Shown: positions 1 to 13,416, counted from the stretch's first letter. The stretch: 64,000 bases of DNA from Sipunculus nudus (GCA_026874595.1 CM049311.1:74586953-74650952), one strand, 5' to 3'. Notes: generated by a model not told the origin, from the sequence alone. Numbers and translations are program-made.

Positions 1-1816
1 AGAACTGAATGCAGTCATTCAGTTTGCATATAGATCAGAACGATATGCCTCGACGGCAAGGCTGAATAAATCAAACCGCGTTCATCAATCTTATATTGTC
101 CCTACAGTTACAATACATCGGATGTATATTTGCTTAAAGCAGTGGCCAGTTCTGTCGTGATTATTGCATCAGGAGATTGCCTTCTGTTGATCTTAGTTAT
201 TGAAACAGATATCTAATAATATTTCTACCACCCTGACCTATCATTAAATTATATGATGATATTAAATGATTTTCCAAGTATTTGTGTTATCTGGTCTCAT
301 CTAGCCTAAGCAAACTTATATTCTACTTTAAGTTGGCTGAAGTTCTCTAGACATGTTATGTCACAGTTACCTGATAGCTGGGAACAAAAGAGACCACAGT
401 CTGCCATATGTACATAATGACCTGATGCCGTGTCCTGGTGTCTGACAGTCAAAGGATTCTCCCTCAGTCTTCACTCAGTCTGTGGTGACTGGAATTTTAA
501 ACCTGAAAAGACATCAAGATACATATTCTAAATAAAAGTTAAACATGCAATATGGCAACTGTGTTGTTATCCATAACTGAAAATAAAACTATATGCATGT
601 ATATATATAAACATTCAAACATGGAATATTAAGTTAACATTACTGGTATGTATAGTATCGATATTAACTTATTACATATAATGTATATTTTATGTGATGG
701 AAACACATTTTACACAGACAACATAAATATTTGTGACATGTAAGTTAACAAATTCCATGTATGATACTGAACAAATGGATCAGGAACAGGGAAATTGCTG
801 CTATGCCCCCCCCCCCCCCCATTTACTTAACCTAAACTAAAGGCGCGTATATGCGTATGTGCGTATGTGTGCGTGAAAATATATGTGTGTTTCCATGAGC
901 GCGTATATATGCGTGAACTGGCAGACTAATATATTTTGAAACAGTGGACCGAGCAGGCCTTCCACTAAAAGATGGTGAAGTGACGTTATTTTACTCCAAA
1001 TCCCTAAGTTCACCGAAAATGTTCCCTAAGTTCCCTAAAATGGCGATTTTCACGTATATACGCATACACGCGGACGGAAACATGTGAACACCCCAGTTAC
1101 AACATTACATGAGCAATTTTTCACGCATATAGGCACATACGTGGACATGAAAACATCCCTTTTAACAACTACCGGCTAAGGGGTCCGAATCTAATCATAT
1201 TTAGTCTGACTTCACCAAGGCTGGCAAATCTGGCTGCACTTGTTTCGATCCCTGAAATCCATAAGACACTAATTATTATACACTCTGCAAAAATTAATGA
1301 ATGTTTAGTTTCCAAAGAACTGACCACTTCGAGCTCAAGGTGTTATCTTGCTTTATCTTCTGATGTTTTCGTTCCTGTTAATCTGGCTTCTAAAAGAGGC
1401 AGCCAAATAACAACAATTCAACAATCAATTAAATCTAGACAGAAAATGATTGTCTTAGAAATTTCACTCTCCCTTTCACTGACACGTGAATTCGTGAATA
1501 ATGGAATATGACAAAGGGTTGAACCCTATTGTTGTGAGCTCTTTATGATTTGAAGCCTGTGTTGCTGATGATTCCTTGAATATTGTAAAAATAAGTAGTC
1601 TCTAAATTGTTAATTATGTATGCCTATACAGTTTAACTCATGTCAATAACGTGGATTGCATGCATACACAACACACACACACACACTAACACACACACAC
1701 ACACATATATATATAATATAAGGAAAAGTATATGTAAAAACACAAACATATCGTGTCAATCTGCTTATGTAAGAGATAATCTCTGTATATAATCATAGAT
1801 AATGGAAAAAGTAACC
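1..1816. other. Intergenic, no gene seen
   Basis: This stretch is AT-rich with many stops in all frames and no recognisable coding or RNA signal. It contains a poly-C run near 806-820, several alternating GCGTATATGCG-type stretches near 840-1150, and a (CA)n/(TA)n tract near 1666-1716. Nothing else can be supported. Confidence 0.6.
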
Positions 1817-2227
1817 GGCTTCTTTGGTCTATAGGGTAAGGCACCGGACTCAAAGCCGGTGATCGTGAGTTCGAACCTCAGCCGAGGCAATGAGATTTTT
1901 AACGGTCGACCCCCACCCCGGATGAGCGCTCTGAAGGCTTAATGGGAAGGCCGTGCCCAACGGCCATGTTTCACACACAAACGAAAGCGTTCCCCGGCGA
2001 TATAACCCAGCTATGGGGAGAATTTCGCACCAAGGGCAAGCAGGTGCAGTAGCCTCCGGGCCTAGTTAACACCAGGATAAAACATGAGAGGAAGCGCGTG
2101 ATATTCACCTGTCATGTAGTCGAAAATCGGAAAGGAATTCTGCAGATTTACATATTCTTAGTTAAGCACTATTTAAAAAATTGAAGCGGTTACCTGCAAA
2201 AACAAAAAAATAAAAGAAAAAGGATAA
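1817..2227 (+). mobile_element. tRNA-headed SINE, copy 1
   Basis: The first about 72 bases look like a decayed tRNA: a 5' GGCTTC that partly pairs with GAGGC at the end of the head, a CCGG/CCGG stem, and a pol III B-box match AGTTCGAACCT at 1868-1878. A non-tRNA body of about 300 bases follows and the copy ends in an A-rich tail near 2205-2227. The same head, body and tail recur at 22068-22515, so this is a dispersed element and not a single tRNA gene. It would be transcribed by RNA polymerase III and moved by a LINE partner, which is not in the window. The anticodon loop is eight bases, which argues against a working tRNA. I do not know the named family. Confidence 0.8.
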
Positions 2228-2573
2228 CCGAAAAAGTATCTATTGGTGCATTTTACCATTTTCCACAATCTTGTAACAATGATAAATAATAAAATCATAA
2301 AAAAATTACCATTAATGTTTAAGGTCCTGGTGTTTATTATTTTTCATTATTTAACATTATGTTGTCTTGCTGACGGGTTGGTTTACTGAGAACCCTGTGA
2401 TTTAAATAATTAATAAATTATCATTAGGACTGATAAAATTCAGGTACAAATTAAGACCATGCAGGTATATATCCTCACACCTTGTCTCATCCCCTGTTAT
2501 ATCCACCAGTTTGCCTCTCCACTGACTTTTTTCCGCTTGACGTCATAATCAATTCGGAATCCAACACAAACCA

Positions 2574-2652
<79 letters not shown>

Positions 2653-4939
2653 CAATGTGAACTCCAGGCTTTGTTATATGAGCAACAGGATCCCCCTATT
2701 CCCGGCAAATCAAATCTCAACTAATCCTACATTTTAATAAGTTTTTTCTGAAAAATATAAAATACAGTGAATCAGTGTGACTTTAGACTTCTTTCCATCC
2801 TTTCCCTTTTTATGATAACTGGTTCCTTTGAACGCCCGTGACTGTCATGTTTTTAACTTTGGTTTGGTGTATTTTAGGAAGGTCCTTTGGCGTTCTTTTC
2901 TGGATGTGTTGTATTTATGATGGATCACCTATTGGTCTGACGAGAGGCGTCGTATATCATTCTCCAAACTGAGCCACTGCTTGCATGTTCTGTTCTAGAC
3001 CGGGTATCTATTTCAAAAAAGTAATTTGTTTCATATTTAGACTAAAGTCCACGGTCAAATCTGATTCACTCTGGTACCAATTGTGACGTCATCACTATAA
3101 GCCTGCCCTCGGACTCAAGTCTCAATCCATGTTATTCGACATACTCCAAGACTCGACTCTTGTTTTCATAATTTAAGTTTGCAAGGACGTACCCTTGCTT
3201 CTTTTTGTTATCTGTAATAGAGGTGCAATAATAATTTCAGGTTGAAGTATATCGGACCATATCTCGAACATTATGCCTCCATTCATAGGAGTGGAGTCCG
3301 AATGCCCATGGGGTAGCCTTTGACTCTGATTCAACACAACCCTAAGCTCTAATAGATGGTGGCTCCCTCATAGATCCCCATGACGTCGCCAAAGAACAGA
3401 CCCTCCGAAGCCTTCCCATCATGCCTTGCCAGGCTGTAAGAATTGATTGAGGTAACAATTATTTGATTTTCTAGAGAGTATATGTGCCAATATTGTCATA
3501 CATACTTAAAATCAAGTCACAATTTATGTCAAAGCTGAGTCAACACAAGTGTGGTGTGCATATAATATACAGAGGTTGTTGCATGTTTTCACGCCGAAAG
3601 CCGAATATCGTAATCTTAACTGTAGCTAATCGGACATTAAAAAACCTAGGTGGCTTATAAAACTCTAGGAAAATTTCAGGGTATGGTTATACTTAGTATA
3701 CCGCACACTAAATCATGTGTTCATAATGGCATGTGCTATGTACACATACAGAGAGAAAAATACAAACAGACAGTTATACAGAGAGACATGCAGAAGGAAA
3801 GTAGGTGTTTCGACCCATATTGTAATAACAGCCAAAAATGTAATAAAAATGGCCCATTTTGTAATAATACCCTGTCCATAGAGTAATAAAATCGCAATTA
3901 AGTAAAAAGGCCAATAATGTTATAATTCATATTTCATGCAAATTAATGTTGACACTTCAAGTAATACAAGTATAAAAAGCCACTGGGTTTACATAATGAC
4001 TATCCGTTTTAATGAACCAAAATGCCAAGCTTTTATGAGTGAAATATGGCCATGTGTTTATCATGTTTATCCCTTGTTGAATCCGTGTTTTTGACAGGAT
4101 GATAACGTATTTAAACAGGACAAAATTAAAAATGAATCTGTAAACACAACACATCCTCCAACCATGTTTTATATTTTGCAACCTTTCCCCATCTAAGTGC
4201 TGTTCCCGCTTCTAGGCCTATGAATGAGGATGGCTCGGACTGGCTATGTTGCTTGAAATTAAGGTTATGGTAAAAAAATACATTACCTGTCAATATTACT
4301 CTGGCTAAACTTAAGTTTTGGATAATCAGCCGTATTGAAGAGCTGACTCAAACTGGGACATGCAGAACCGAGCGATAATGGGTGATCGGATATAGAGTAC
4401 GAGTTTGGAAATAAAGTCAAGGTCAAAAATAGATATTAGGTGCAAATATGTCTTCTGTGACTAATATTGTGGCCGTTACTATAATTGTTTTTGAATAAAA
4501 AACAGTCATATTATATATTGGAGCCCTAGCACACAAGGGCAGAAAATAGAAAAAAAAAATAATTGGTGGTTTGCACTCGGCGGACCTAAGAAAGTCCAAC
4601 AAAATATTTAGCTCCAAATATCGGTATAGAAATAAATTAATCAACTCTTAGAAGCGTCCCCTCCCTGCGGAGGGAGGCTTAATAAATGAAGTTTGGAGAA
4701 ATGTCATATATCGTTCTCGATAATAAAAGCATGAATGTGTTAAAAGTAAGAAAATGAAGCATTTCACGTTCTTCAAGATAATTACTCAGACCAAATCCGA
4801 TTCAAGGGCAATCCATCCGTTTTACTAAGAAGAATTCTTAAGAAAATGAAGAAGATATGTCTGTCTTTGATCAGTAGCTCGGATAATAAGTCATAGTCAG
4901 ATGCGCTAAAACTGTTCTTAGACTTAAAAAAAATAGAAA
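2228..4939. other. Intergenic, mostly unique
   Basis: No coding sequence is supported. It holds the compound microsatellite at 2575-2652 and, near 3808-3900, a stretch of short motifs of the type CCCATATTGTAATAACRGCC that belongs with the inverted repeat at 4940-5071. All open frames here are short and have no recognisable protein content. Confidence 0.5.
2575..2652. repeat. (TA)n(GA)n compound microsatellite
   Basis: A run of alternating TA passes directly into alternating GA. The open frames across it encode only Tyr-Ile and Arg-Glu dipeptide runs and are artefacts. The same TA-to-GA/CT junction occurs at 13808, 14373 and 19058. Confidence 0.95.
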
Positions 4940-5071
4940 ACAATATTGGCCCGTTTCATTACAATATTGGCACTTTGAAATTATTGCATATTGAATCGTT
5001 TCCGGTACTAATATTGTTACGACCCATCTTGTAATAACCGTCCCATATTGTAATAACGGCCAATATTGTGG
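4940..5071. repeat. Inverted repeat, foldback element
   Basis: The arm at 4940-4971 (containing CAATATTGGCCCG and ATTACAATATTGG) is the reverse complement, with a few mismatches, of the arm at 5042-5071 (CCCATATTGTAATAACGGCC then AATATTGTGG). The loop is about 70 bases. Related single motifs lie at 3813-3880 and, on the minus strand, near 4460-4490. This is probably a small foldback or MITE-like repeat; the family is unknown. Confidence 0.55.
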
Positions 5072-5568
5072 TAAAAAAGGCAATATAATAATAATGGCAA
5101 ATACTGTGTTAATAAATGGGTAAGATTATAAAAATCTTTACTTTAGCTTTACTGCATGTAATCAGCATGTTTGTGGTTAAAACGGGCATAGAGGCCATAA
5201 CGTAAAAAACTAAAGTTTGAAAGATAATGATTATATTCATGTCAAATTTAACGTATAGTCAAAATAAATATTGACTTCTTGTGACGCGAATGTTTACGTA
5301 AACATACAAATATGAAAAGCACTCGATTTCCATTATGGCTGCACCTTTTATACTAATGAAGAACCCAAATGACTGTCATTTGAGAAGGTATTCTCAAACG
5401 ATATAAATGTAAAGATATATACATCTACAGGCTTCATAATATAAAGTCATATATACTTACTTTACATAGTCTGAAAGATGCAAATGAAGCAGGGCATTCG
5501 TGAAGAACATGTAAATCAGGTCTAAATACTGGTGAAATCTTGAAGTCTCATATAAATTCATTGTACAC

Positions 5569-5575
5569 ACACACT

Positions 5576-5629
<54 letters not shown>
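5569..5629. repeat. (CA)n(TA)n microsatellite
   Basis: A CACACA run is followed by a long TA run. Open frames over it are low-complexity artefacts. Confidence 0.9.
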
Positions 5630-5633
<4 letters not shown>

Positions 5634-6591
5634 AAATAAAATATATACCTCACCAAATAAAAGTTTCCCTTGGCATTGTTTTCACTTAATTTCTTCGTGT
5701 CACTTTGTGTGTGGCACTTTTTTGGGTAGGGGGATTGGGCAGGGATGACCAAAATTTGTACCTTATATTTATTTTTGACCTTGACTTAATTCTTAAGGTC
5801 ATAACCAGGAGATGCTTCCAGCGATCCGTGGACAATGGTAAGATTCTTGTTAGCCTCTCCCATGCGAAGGGTTCGAGGCTTATTGGGGCCAGTGAGTTAA
5901 TTTCTATATCAATAATTCTTGAATGGACTTTCGAGTTCAAATGAGTGCTACAGCATCGATTAAAATCCTTTTCTTCCTTTCTTCTTCGGGATTGCGCTAG
6001 ATATCAAATATGGCTGATTTACAAAACCAAACCTTTGGGTACAGTGTTAGTCATAGGTTACAGATTTGCCTTTGATGTTCCTTTTTTTACCTTGACCTAA
6101 TTGCTAAGGTCGTTACGTTACACAGTATACCTGAAACACACTTCATCATTATTTCAGTTGTTGATTCGTTCGGGGGGGGGGGGGGGGTCGCTCAAACAAA
6201 CGCTCGGTGATTACGAGTATTTAGTTTAGAACGGCTTGTTCTGGCCATGACTTGTTACATGTTATTACGTCAGTATGTGTATACATCTCATAATAAGAAG
6301 AAAAGATGATGGATATGGGGCGGAACGGACTAAATATATATCGTCCTGTCATGCGGCTGCAATTTAAAACGTCACAGCCTGGTGCGTATGATATAAATAT
6401 CATGTAAGTTCTTGTATCTTAGCCCTGCGAAGACACACCTAAAGATCGAATTATTGATTGTATATTACTATTACCAGCTGCAAAAATTAAATGGACCTGA
6501 ACAAATAATTTCCCTTATTACACCTACATACACTTACACAGTTTCACACACACCTACACGCATACACCTATATATATATTAATTATATATA

Positions 6592-6633
<42 letters not shown>

Positions 6634-7165
6634 GTTCATTATAGTCCATTATATGAACGTTACCATGCAAAGAACTAAAATCAAAATAGTAAAAATGTGC
6701 AAACAGGGACATATTAAAAGTGGTAATCTTAATTTATCGGAGACATAAATAAAACAAAATTTTCATGAATTGCCTTATAAAAGATATTTATTAAAATACC
6801 ACGCAGTCTGAATATATATACTTTTCATGTATCCACCATTTACGTGGTACGTTGTTGATTGTGATTTGTTTATTCGCGCGAAGTGGTTCCATGAAGAAGA
6901 GTATACTTTGTAAAATTAATGACATCATCACCGGTGATTATGTAGCATGTATAATGTTTCGTGTATATATTCAAATAGGCCATGTAAGCAAAATGTTTGG
7001 CAGAATGCAACAAAGAATTTTCAGTTGGGTCAAATCAAAATGTTGTTATTCGTGTCCAAAGTGGTGAATGTATCATTTTGGTGATAATGGTGTTCAGGTA
7101 TAAGGGTATAAGTTTTAACAGATGTTATGATCTGTGGTAAACCTAATCGAAATATACTAATATTT

Positions 7166-7204
<39 letters not shown>

Positions 7205-9665
7205 ATCATGAACTTACAAAACAGTCAGGAGTCATCGCTGATAAAAGCCATATCCTATATGCCATGTTGGAAACATTTTTTTTAATAAAAACGGTTTTGA
7301 GCGAAGGTCGGCACTTGTAACTTCGAGCTGTTTTGACGTCTGAAATCCCCCCCCCCCCCCCCCCCCCCCCGAAGCTCAGACAGAACCTAAACAAATAATC
7401 CTGAGCATTGGTGGCTTGAAGCCACATAGTTTATCGATGTAAACGCACCCATTGGCCTTTTGCCTGAGTTCATTTAGTACACTATATGGGCGCTGCGTTT
7501 TTTAGTGGTTAACATTTTATATACGCCTACGTAAGCTGACCGACTTCTTGTGAAAAGTGACTGACGTAGGGCTATATTCGAGGTGAAAGACGGCCAGACA
7601 GTCAACAAAGGCTGGGGACCTAGTCATTATAAATAACCTGAGGTTTGGTATGTGCTTGTTACATCCTGCAAATGATCCCCCCCCCCCCGTACTCAACGGT
7701 TAGTGTGCGTTGATAAACTTGCAGGAAACCGGAGTGGAAGGAAATTCGCTAAAAAATAACCTGAGCCCTTGACCGTCTTTAGGCCTTCACAAAAACAGCC
7801 TTGACGTAATTTAACCACTTTTTATATTTCCAAAACGCGTTAAATTCATTCAACCGTGTCAACAGCAGCATGCATTAATCGCACAACGAGGTTAATAATC
7901 CACACGTGTGCGTGTATAAGGGGATGAGAGTACTCTTAAAATCTCGAATTTGCTCTTTATCTTGGTTGCAAAGTTTATATTCCATGCAGGAGTTGGAAAA
8001 AAAGTCGTATCATATGAAGCGAAACCAATTGTCTATGTACTGTATGCAGTCGATCAGGCGAAATTGTAAGTCAATAAATAATTCGGACTTGAAGTTACTG
8101 ATAACAATCGGCCTATACGTGTTGGAGCTTCACGTACACCATAAACAGGACAACGGTGACCATGTTTAAACCGTGCAGGGTATCGCGTTTTCATTCTTGT
8201 ATACGGACCTTAATACCTACATACTATTAGTTCATCGTGAAAATTAAAAAAAGCGTCCCACTCTATACGATTTAACATATTTCATTTGCATTAATAAAAT
8301 TTCTTGTATGGAACCAGTTCTTAGAGCCATATTATTTTTTGTCCGAGAAGAGACAACACAGTCCAAGGATTAATCCTGGATTTCGAAGGGGAGGGTCCAT
8401 CCCAGGAAGACTAATAATAACCCTAAGAAAAGGTGCTCTTATTCCGAAAATGAGGGGTCCAGGCCGGAAAAATTGGTTTAAACCCCTGGAAAGATTGTTG
8501 CAGCTCAAAAGATAGCCCCCCCCCCCCTTTCCACATACACACACACACACACACACTTCTCGATGCACCACTTCAGTACTAGTATTTGTTTATTGAACAC
8601 ATTTCAATCAGAACAAATCACGATACCGGTAACGCAATTCGTTTTATTCTTTCTATAATATTAAAGATTTCTTTAAATTTATATCCAAGCAAACAACGCC
8701 ATCAAGGATCTTTTTTACTATTAAGAGACGATTTATTTATAGCAAGATAAAAAAAAACACGAAACTTATTGAGAATCCAGCGCAGGACAAGAACTATGTG
8801 ATCGGGGTTAATCAGAACTTAATCGATGTGTCGTGACATCTGCATGACTCAGATTGACCCATAGTTCATGATATTGTTGGCAGGTAAAATAAAGTCATGA
8901 ATTCGGTCAGGACAGCCCAAGGCCAACCAGGAGGCGAACGAGTGCGGGCCATTTTGTAACAAGTAAACAAATCAAGGGAAATTCCCATCGCAAAACGTTT
9001 GTTGTCCTCGTCGCATTTACAAGCTGACATACGCAACAATTGACTTGTTCCCAAGTTCCTGTTACTCATTGCCACTGACGTAAGCAGTCACATGACCTTG
9101 TTTACAAATTGGGTCAAGCCCGGCAAGTCATACTCAGCCGACTTACAAAACACATGGCTTCACACGTGATGTGTCATAACCCGGCCTGATTTCTGAATGC
9201 TTGGCCCAAGCAGTGTCTGTATAGACTCTGACTCCCCCAACGCTCCATATAGCGACTTCGTTACATACCTGCGCCACTCGGGACGTTTATGGTTTATGGT
9301 AAGGCTTACTGTATATACATGGTTTTTTGGGTGGTTATGTTTGTTTGTTATCAATTTACTAAAATTGTTATGTACGGATTATGAAGAAATATTGTGTGTG
9401 TGTGTGGGGGGGGGGGGGGGTACGGCAACACATATTTTCAACCCATTATATTCTTTAGGTATTTTCGATCAATATTTGTGTTTTTTTATTCATTTTATTC
9501 TCTATCCCGTTGAGATAGGGCTATTCGTTTATTCCGACCAAGGGGGTGATTCGTTAACTGCAAGTTCAACCCAGAGCACACCAGACGTTACATGTCGATA
9601 TATTAAAATTATAACTGCCAAACGAGAATTTCTAAAGATTATTCATTTACAATAATGAGAATACC
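5630..9665. other. Intergenic with simple repeats
   Basis: No gene supported. Simple tracts: poly-G 6170-6187, (GA)n 6595-6630 and 7168-7202, poly-C 7348-7370, a poly-C tract at 7677-7688, (CA)n 8537-8557 and poly-G 9406-9420. Two related motifs of the form GACCTTGAC-TTAATT-AAGGTC lie near 5776 and 6091. The segment 8850-9300 is less AT-rich and looks single-copy, but I see no exon there that I can defend. Confidence 0.5.
8340..8510 (+). mobile_element. DNA transposon end fragment (AGGATCCAG type)
   Basis: The segment containing CCTGGATTTCGAAGGGGAGG and GACTAATAATAACCCT aligns by eye with the sequence at 59970-60045 read on the minus strand and more loosely with 18178-18290. Those copies end in GGATCCGCC or GATCTGCC motifs, which are common in hAT-type terminal inverted repeats. 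Here the outermost terminal motif is decayed, so this is called only as a fragment. Confidence 0.35.
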
Positions 9666-9669
9666 GTGG

Positions 9670-9670
9670 A

Positions 9671-9717
<47 letters not shown>

Positions 9718-9801
9718 TACTTCTACTAATGCTACTACTACTACTACTATTACTACTACTACAAATACTACTTATAATAATAATAATAATTATTATTATT
9801 A

Positions 9802-9854
<53 letters not shown>

Positions 9855-9858
9855 TTAT
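9670..9858. repeat. Compound trinucleotide (AAT)n...(ATT)n
   Basis: An (AAT)n run passes through a (TAC)n/(ACT)n stretch and then into (ATT)n. The AAT and ATT blocks are complementary, so the locus can fold into a long A/T hairpin. The open frame over it (poly-Ile and poly-Leu) is an artefact. Confidence 0.9.
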
Positions 9859-11041
9859 CATTATTAATTGATTTATTTATTCAATTTGACAGAAACATGG
9901 ATATGCATGCAGTATGCACCCAGCTTTTGATCGAAGCGTGTAACGGGAATGAGCGCTGGCGGTGGAGCTTTGATGACGAGTCATTGGGTTGAGTTGGCAA
10001 ATACGGTCCATGCTGCGAGTCTGATACAAAATATTTACAGATTGTGACTGAGCCTGCGCCTCGTGGGACTATTTACCGAGCACTCTACTGCTGATAGATC
10101 CGTATTCGTAATGATACTTCCATGGACTAGCAGGTTAAAATTGCTCCTGCAGGCTGAAAACATGCTTTTTACGCAAAATACCAGTCAGAAGGGGAACGAG
10201 TGCATTATGGGAAAGTTTAAGGTCATTATTCATAGGCAGTCACGATCCTGGAACCAATAAAATTAAAAAGACTGGCTCATTAATATTTTATCAGCGGGTT
10301 CGTTTGGAGGTATATAACATTGGAAATTATACCTAATTTAAAGCTTTTAGTGTAGGCCGCTCACATTTAAGGCTCTAAATGCTGTTTCAATAAGGTAATT
10401 AATGTATGACGACAGGTTAAGAAACCCGCAAGTGTATAATGCCTATACGTGACTTAATTGCTGGTTACCATGGTGTCAGGTTATTCTGTCAATCAATATT
10501 TCATATTTATGTTACTGGAAATGCATTACCTTATTTAATCCAGATCCTCCTGCTGATAATGGCTTATATACATCATCGGCGCTGTTACAAACCATTGGTA
10601 TTCTTTTAACCCAATTGTTTTTTTTTATACAAAATACATATTTTTAATTCTGTGACATCCGTGGGGGGGGGGGGGGGGGGTAATCTTTACTTATCCTTTG
10701 AGGAAGAGCATATTTAGTCTGACACACTAAGATACACAGATCTATAGAATATCTTGGTTATCGGGAAATTAAAAATCGTAAAACGGATCTAAATGGTAAT
10801 TTTCATTAATTAAATTAGCTCATTTATCATTAAATAGTCATGATTCATCTCCGTTAAACTGCCAGATATGGACATTATATAGTCTGCATGTTTGTTCCTC
10901 TGTCATGTGAAGATAAATACAATGTCATCAGAATGTTATATTTACCATGTCAATTTTTACCATGGTTAACCATATATTGCATTAATGGTTGATTTATCTA
11001 TACGAGATTTTATTGAAATATTTATACATTATTTATAGCTT
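9859..11041. other. Intergenic, no gene seen
   Basis: No coding sequence is supported. There is a poly-G run at about 10663-10680. Open frames are short and carry no recognisable motif. Confidence 0.5.
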
Positions 11042-11436
11042 AAAGCTGTGTTTCCGTGTATCCGTAAAAATCGTATCCGCAAAGGACGCACGTACGCTCC
11101 CTAGTGCGCAGTCCGTCAAAACTGTTTCCATAAGTACGTACGTTTTTCTTGCGGATACCCTTTCACGTGCCTCTTTTGAAACTGCAAGGACGACATAAAG
11201 GTCAATATGTCTAATCTCACCTGGCGCCGGGGCACTGTTGGGGAATGTAGGCACTTTTGCCATCCGCAAAACGGATGAATCGCTCACCGATCCGTTTCGA
11301 TGATGTTCGTTTTTTTCGGATATGTATGCGGAGCACGTTAAAACGTACATATGGAAACACTTCATCTTAAAAAGAGGGATCCGATTTTTTGCGTACGAGA
11401 CGTACGAGATTTACGGATGAATGGAAACACAGCTAA
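11042..11436. mobile_element. MITE-like element with terminal inverted repeats
   Basis: The left end reads TAAAGCTGTGTTTCCGTGTA-TCCGTAAA and the right end is its near reverse complement (TTTACGGATGAATGGAAACA-CAGCTAAA), giving inverted repeats of about 30 bases around a roughly 395-bp element. It is rich in TCCG, CGTACG and GTACG, unlike its AT-rich flanks. It encodes no transposase; the 110-codon minus-strand frame inside has no domain I recognise. It is likely a non-autonomous cut-and-paste element. The superfamily is not resolved. Confidence 0.65.
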
Positions 11437-11544
11437 ACATTGAAAAAACACGTGAGAGGTCGTGATATATACGTGTACCCCTACGTATACTGTTTAATAG
11501 TTTATATATTATAATAACAACGCTACTCCTGATAGAATATACCT

Positions 11545-11730
11545 TAAGGCGGTTTCACACCGGATGTGTCCGAACGAATTTTACGTGCGAACGAAAATTT
11601 GGTGTACGAACGAAAAAATAAAATCCTTAATTTATTTTATGTTGGTGCATATACACACCTAATCCGAACGATTCAGTCCGAACAGAAAAAATAGAACATG
11701 TTCTATTTTTTGTCGTTCGCATCGGACAAG
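11545..11730. repeat. Foldback-like repeat with perfect palindrome
   Basis: This short stretch repeats CGAACGA motifs and contains a perfect 26-base palindrome at 11686-11711 (six A, TAGAA, CATG, TTCTA, six T). The outer parts, GTGCGAACGAAAA on the left and GTTCGCATCGGA on the right, are roughly inverted. It may be a small MITE-like element, but clear ends are not visible. Confidence 0.35.
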
Positions 11731-12773
11731 AATGGCTTCTTTTCACCTTCAACACAAAAGAGCTGGAACATTTATATAACCAGACTGTTTCATTTGTACG
11801 TTACCTATTTGATATATAATACTGTAAAACAAAGAAATGTTGTTTTCTTGTCCACTGTTCTAAAATTATGTGATAAAAGAAAAATATAAAAAGAGGGATT
11901 ATTTTTATTGCAATCAAATTTATTTGATTTAAACAGATATTTATAACCTTTTTTTAGCTCCAATCATTTTATTTTTCCATTAAAATCAGACTTCTTATAT
12001 ATAATATGTATATTTCCTTGAGGAAATTTATATTTTAATCAAAGGGGATTTCAACCGCCGCTTGGCCACTTATTTTAGTTTTCAATCGAGGACAAAACAT
12101 TTAGACTTTTAAACCAGGTTAATAACGAAGGAGACTTAGAAGGAGTGCATGCAGTGTATGCCTGCTACGTGAGGACTGTTTGCTGGGCTTTTGTAATATA
12201 AATATTAAATTATAATAGAAATTACTCAACTGTTGCCTAATCCTATAGAAAATAAAGGCGAATAAAAAGTTTGAATACTGAATATCTCGAATTTTCTGTT
12301 ACTTTAAAAAAAAATTTGCCGACTGCAAAATGATTGATTTAGCCCGGAAATACCTGGGGACTGACAGGACATCAAAATTAATCTACGTTCTCGGACGTGA
12401 TCGCTTTACCGTTGGTAACACAACCAGGGATGATAATGTACCTGCCAATAATGGTCGGTGTGACTCGTTTAGTCATTCCAACTGACTGCCACAGTCGATT
12501 TTTATCTCCACAGACGACTGGAAGCTGCTTTTGATTTTTTTATTATACAGACTGCTCAAGTCCAACAGAAAAATGCTCATTTATGTACATCGTTTAGGCC
12601 AATCATATATGAATTCTTGAGTGGGAAATTACCAAAATAAATGGTTCTTTCAACATTTGAGATGAATGTATTGCTTGTTTTTGGGTGGACAATGTGAGCA
12701 TCTTTTTATCTGTATATAGGAAATAAATAATCATACATAGAGAGCGTAATGAGTGTATAAAAACAGTGTACTT
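11731..12773. other. Intergenic, no gene seen
   Basis: AT-rich and without recognisable coding, RNA or repeat signal. Confidence 0.5.
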
Positions 12774-13416
12774 GTAGACGGGCGCACTCGAAAATTCGAA
12801 ACTGGTTTCGGTTTCGGCCACTTCATGGAAATCGTCCACTTAATAATAGCGAAACCTAAAATGGTTTTGGCGAAACTGCGAAACCATGCATCTCCGGAGA
12901 TGGTTTTGGTTTCGCGAAAACCGTCCACTCGATAATTATACTGGCAAGATGGCGGAGGTGGGCCAAAGTAGTGCAATTTTTAAATTATTTTATTAATTGA
13001 CACTAGCTGTTGATGCCTGTAAGAGTTAAATCAGCAATGATTGGGATATAAATATTCTTTCGGAAGTGTTTTGAATTCAATATTCCCTACTATAACCATG
13101 AATAGCTAAAGATGAGCCATATCCTGTGCGTCCATGTCGTCTGACACGTGTCTATTTTCGTCATAATTGAAGATATATATTTGCCAGTCACAATTAATAA
13201 TGCTCTCACTTGGTCTCAAAGTGCCAATGGCATGGATCTCTAACTTTTCAGAAAATGTTCACCATTAATCTATTTAATTTATATTAAAAAGATAACGATG
13301 TTATCAATATTTTGTATTCAAAACGAATCGTCCACTTGAAAATACAAGGTGAAGCCATGCAGAACCGGTTTTCCCGGAACCGAAGCTATAGTTTCGAATT
13401 TTCGAGTGGGCCCGTA
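12774..13416. mobile_element. Non-autonomous DNA transposon with TIRs
   Basis: The left end (GTAGACGGGCGCACTCGAAA then ATTCGAAACT) and right end (AGTTTCGAAT then TTCGAGTGGGCCCGTA) are inverted copies over about 30 bases. A CGTCCACT motif also recurs at three internal places. TACTT sits on both sides (12769-12773 and 13417-13421) and could be the target duplication. The element is about 643 bp and has no transposase frame. Internal sequence is rich in GGTTTCG/CGAAACC motifs. Superfamily not assigned. Confidence 0.7.

Noticed and set aside
1817-1888. Functional tRNA gene
   Set aside because: The anticodon loop is eight bases, the acceptor stem pairs poorly, and the head is joined to a repeated body that recurs at 22068, so it is a SINE head.
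9197-9655. 152-codon plus-strand frame and a donor-like CAG|GTATGT on the minus strand near 9270
   Set aside because: No protein family is recognised, the frame includes a poly-Gly stretch from a G-run, and no partner exon was found.
9666-9992. 108-codon frame rich in Ile and Leu
   Set aside because: It is a translation of the AAT/ATT trinucleotide repeat.
11033-11365. 110-codon minus-strand frame
   Set aside because: It lies within a MITE-like element and shows no transposase or other domain.
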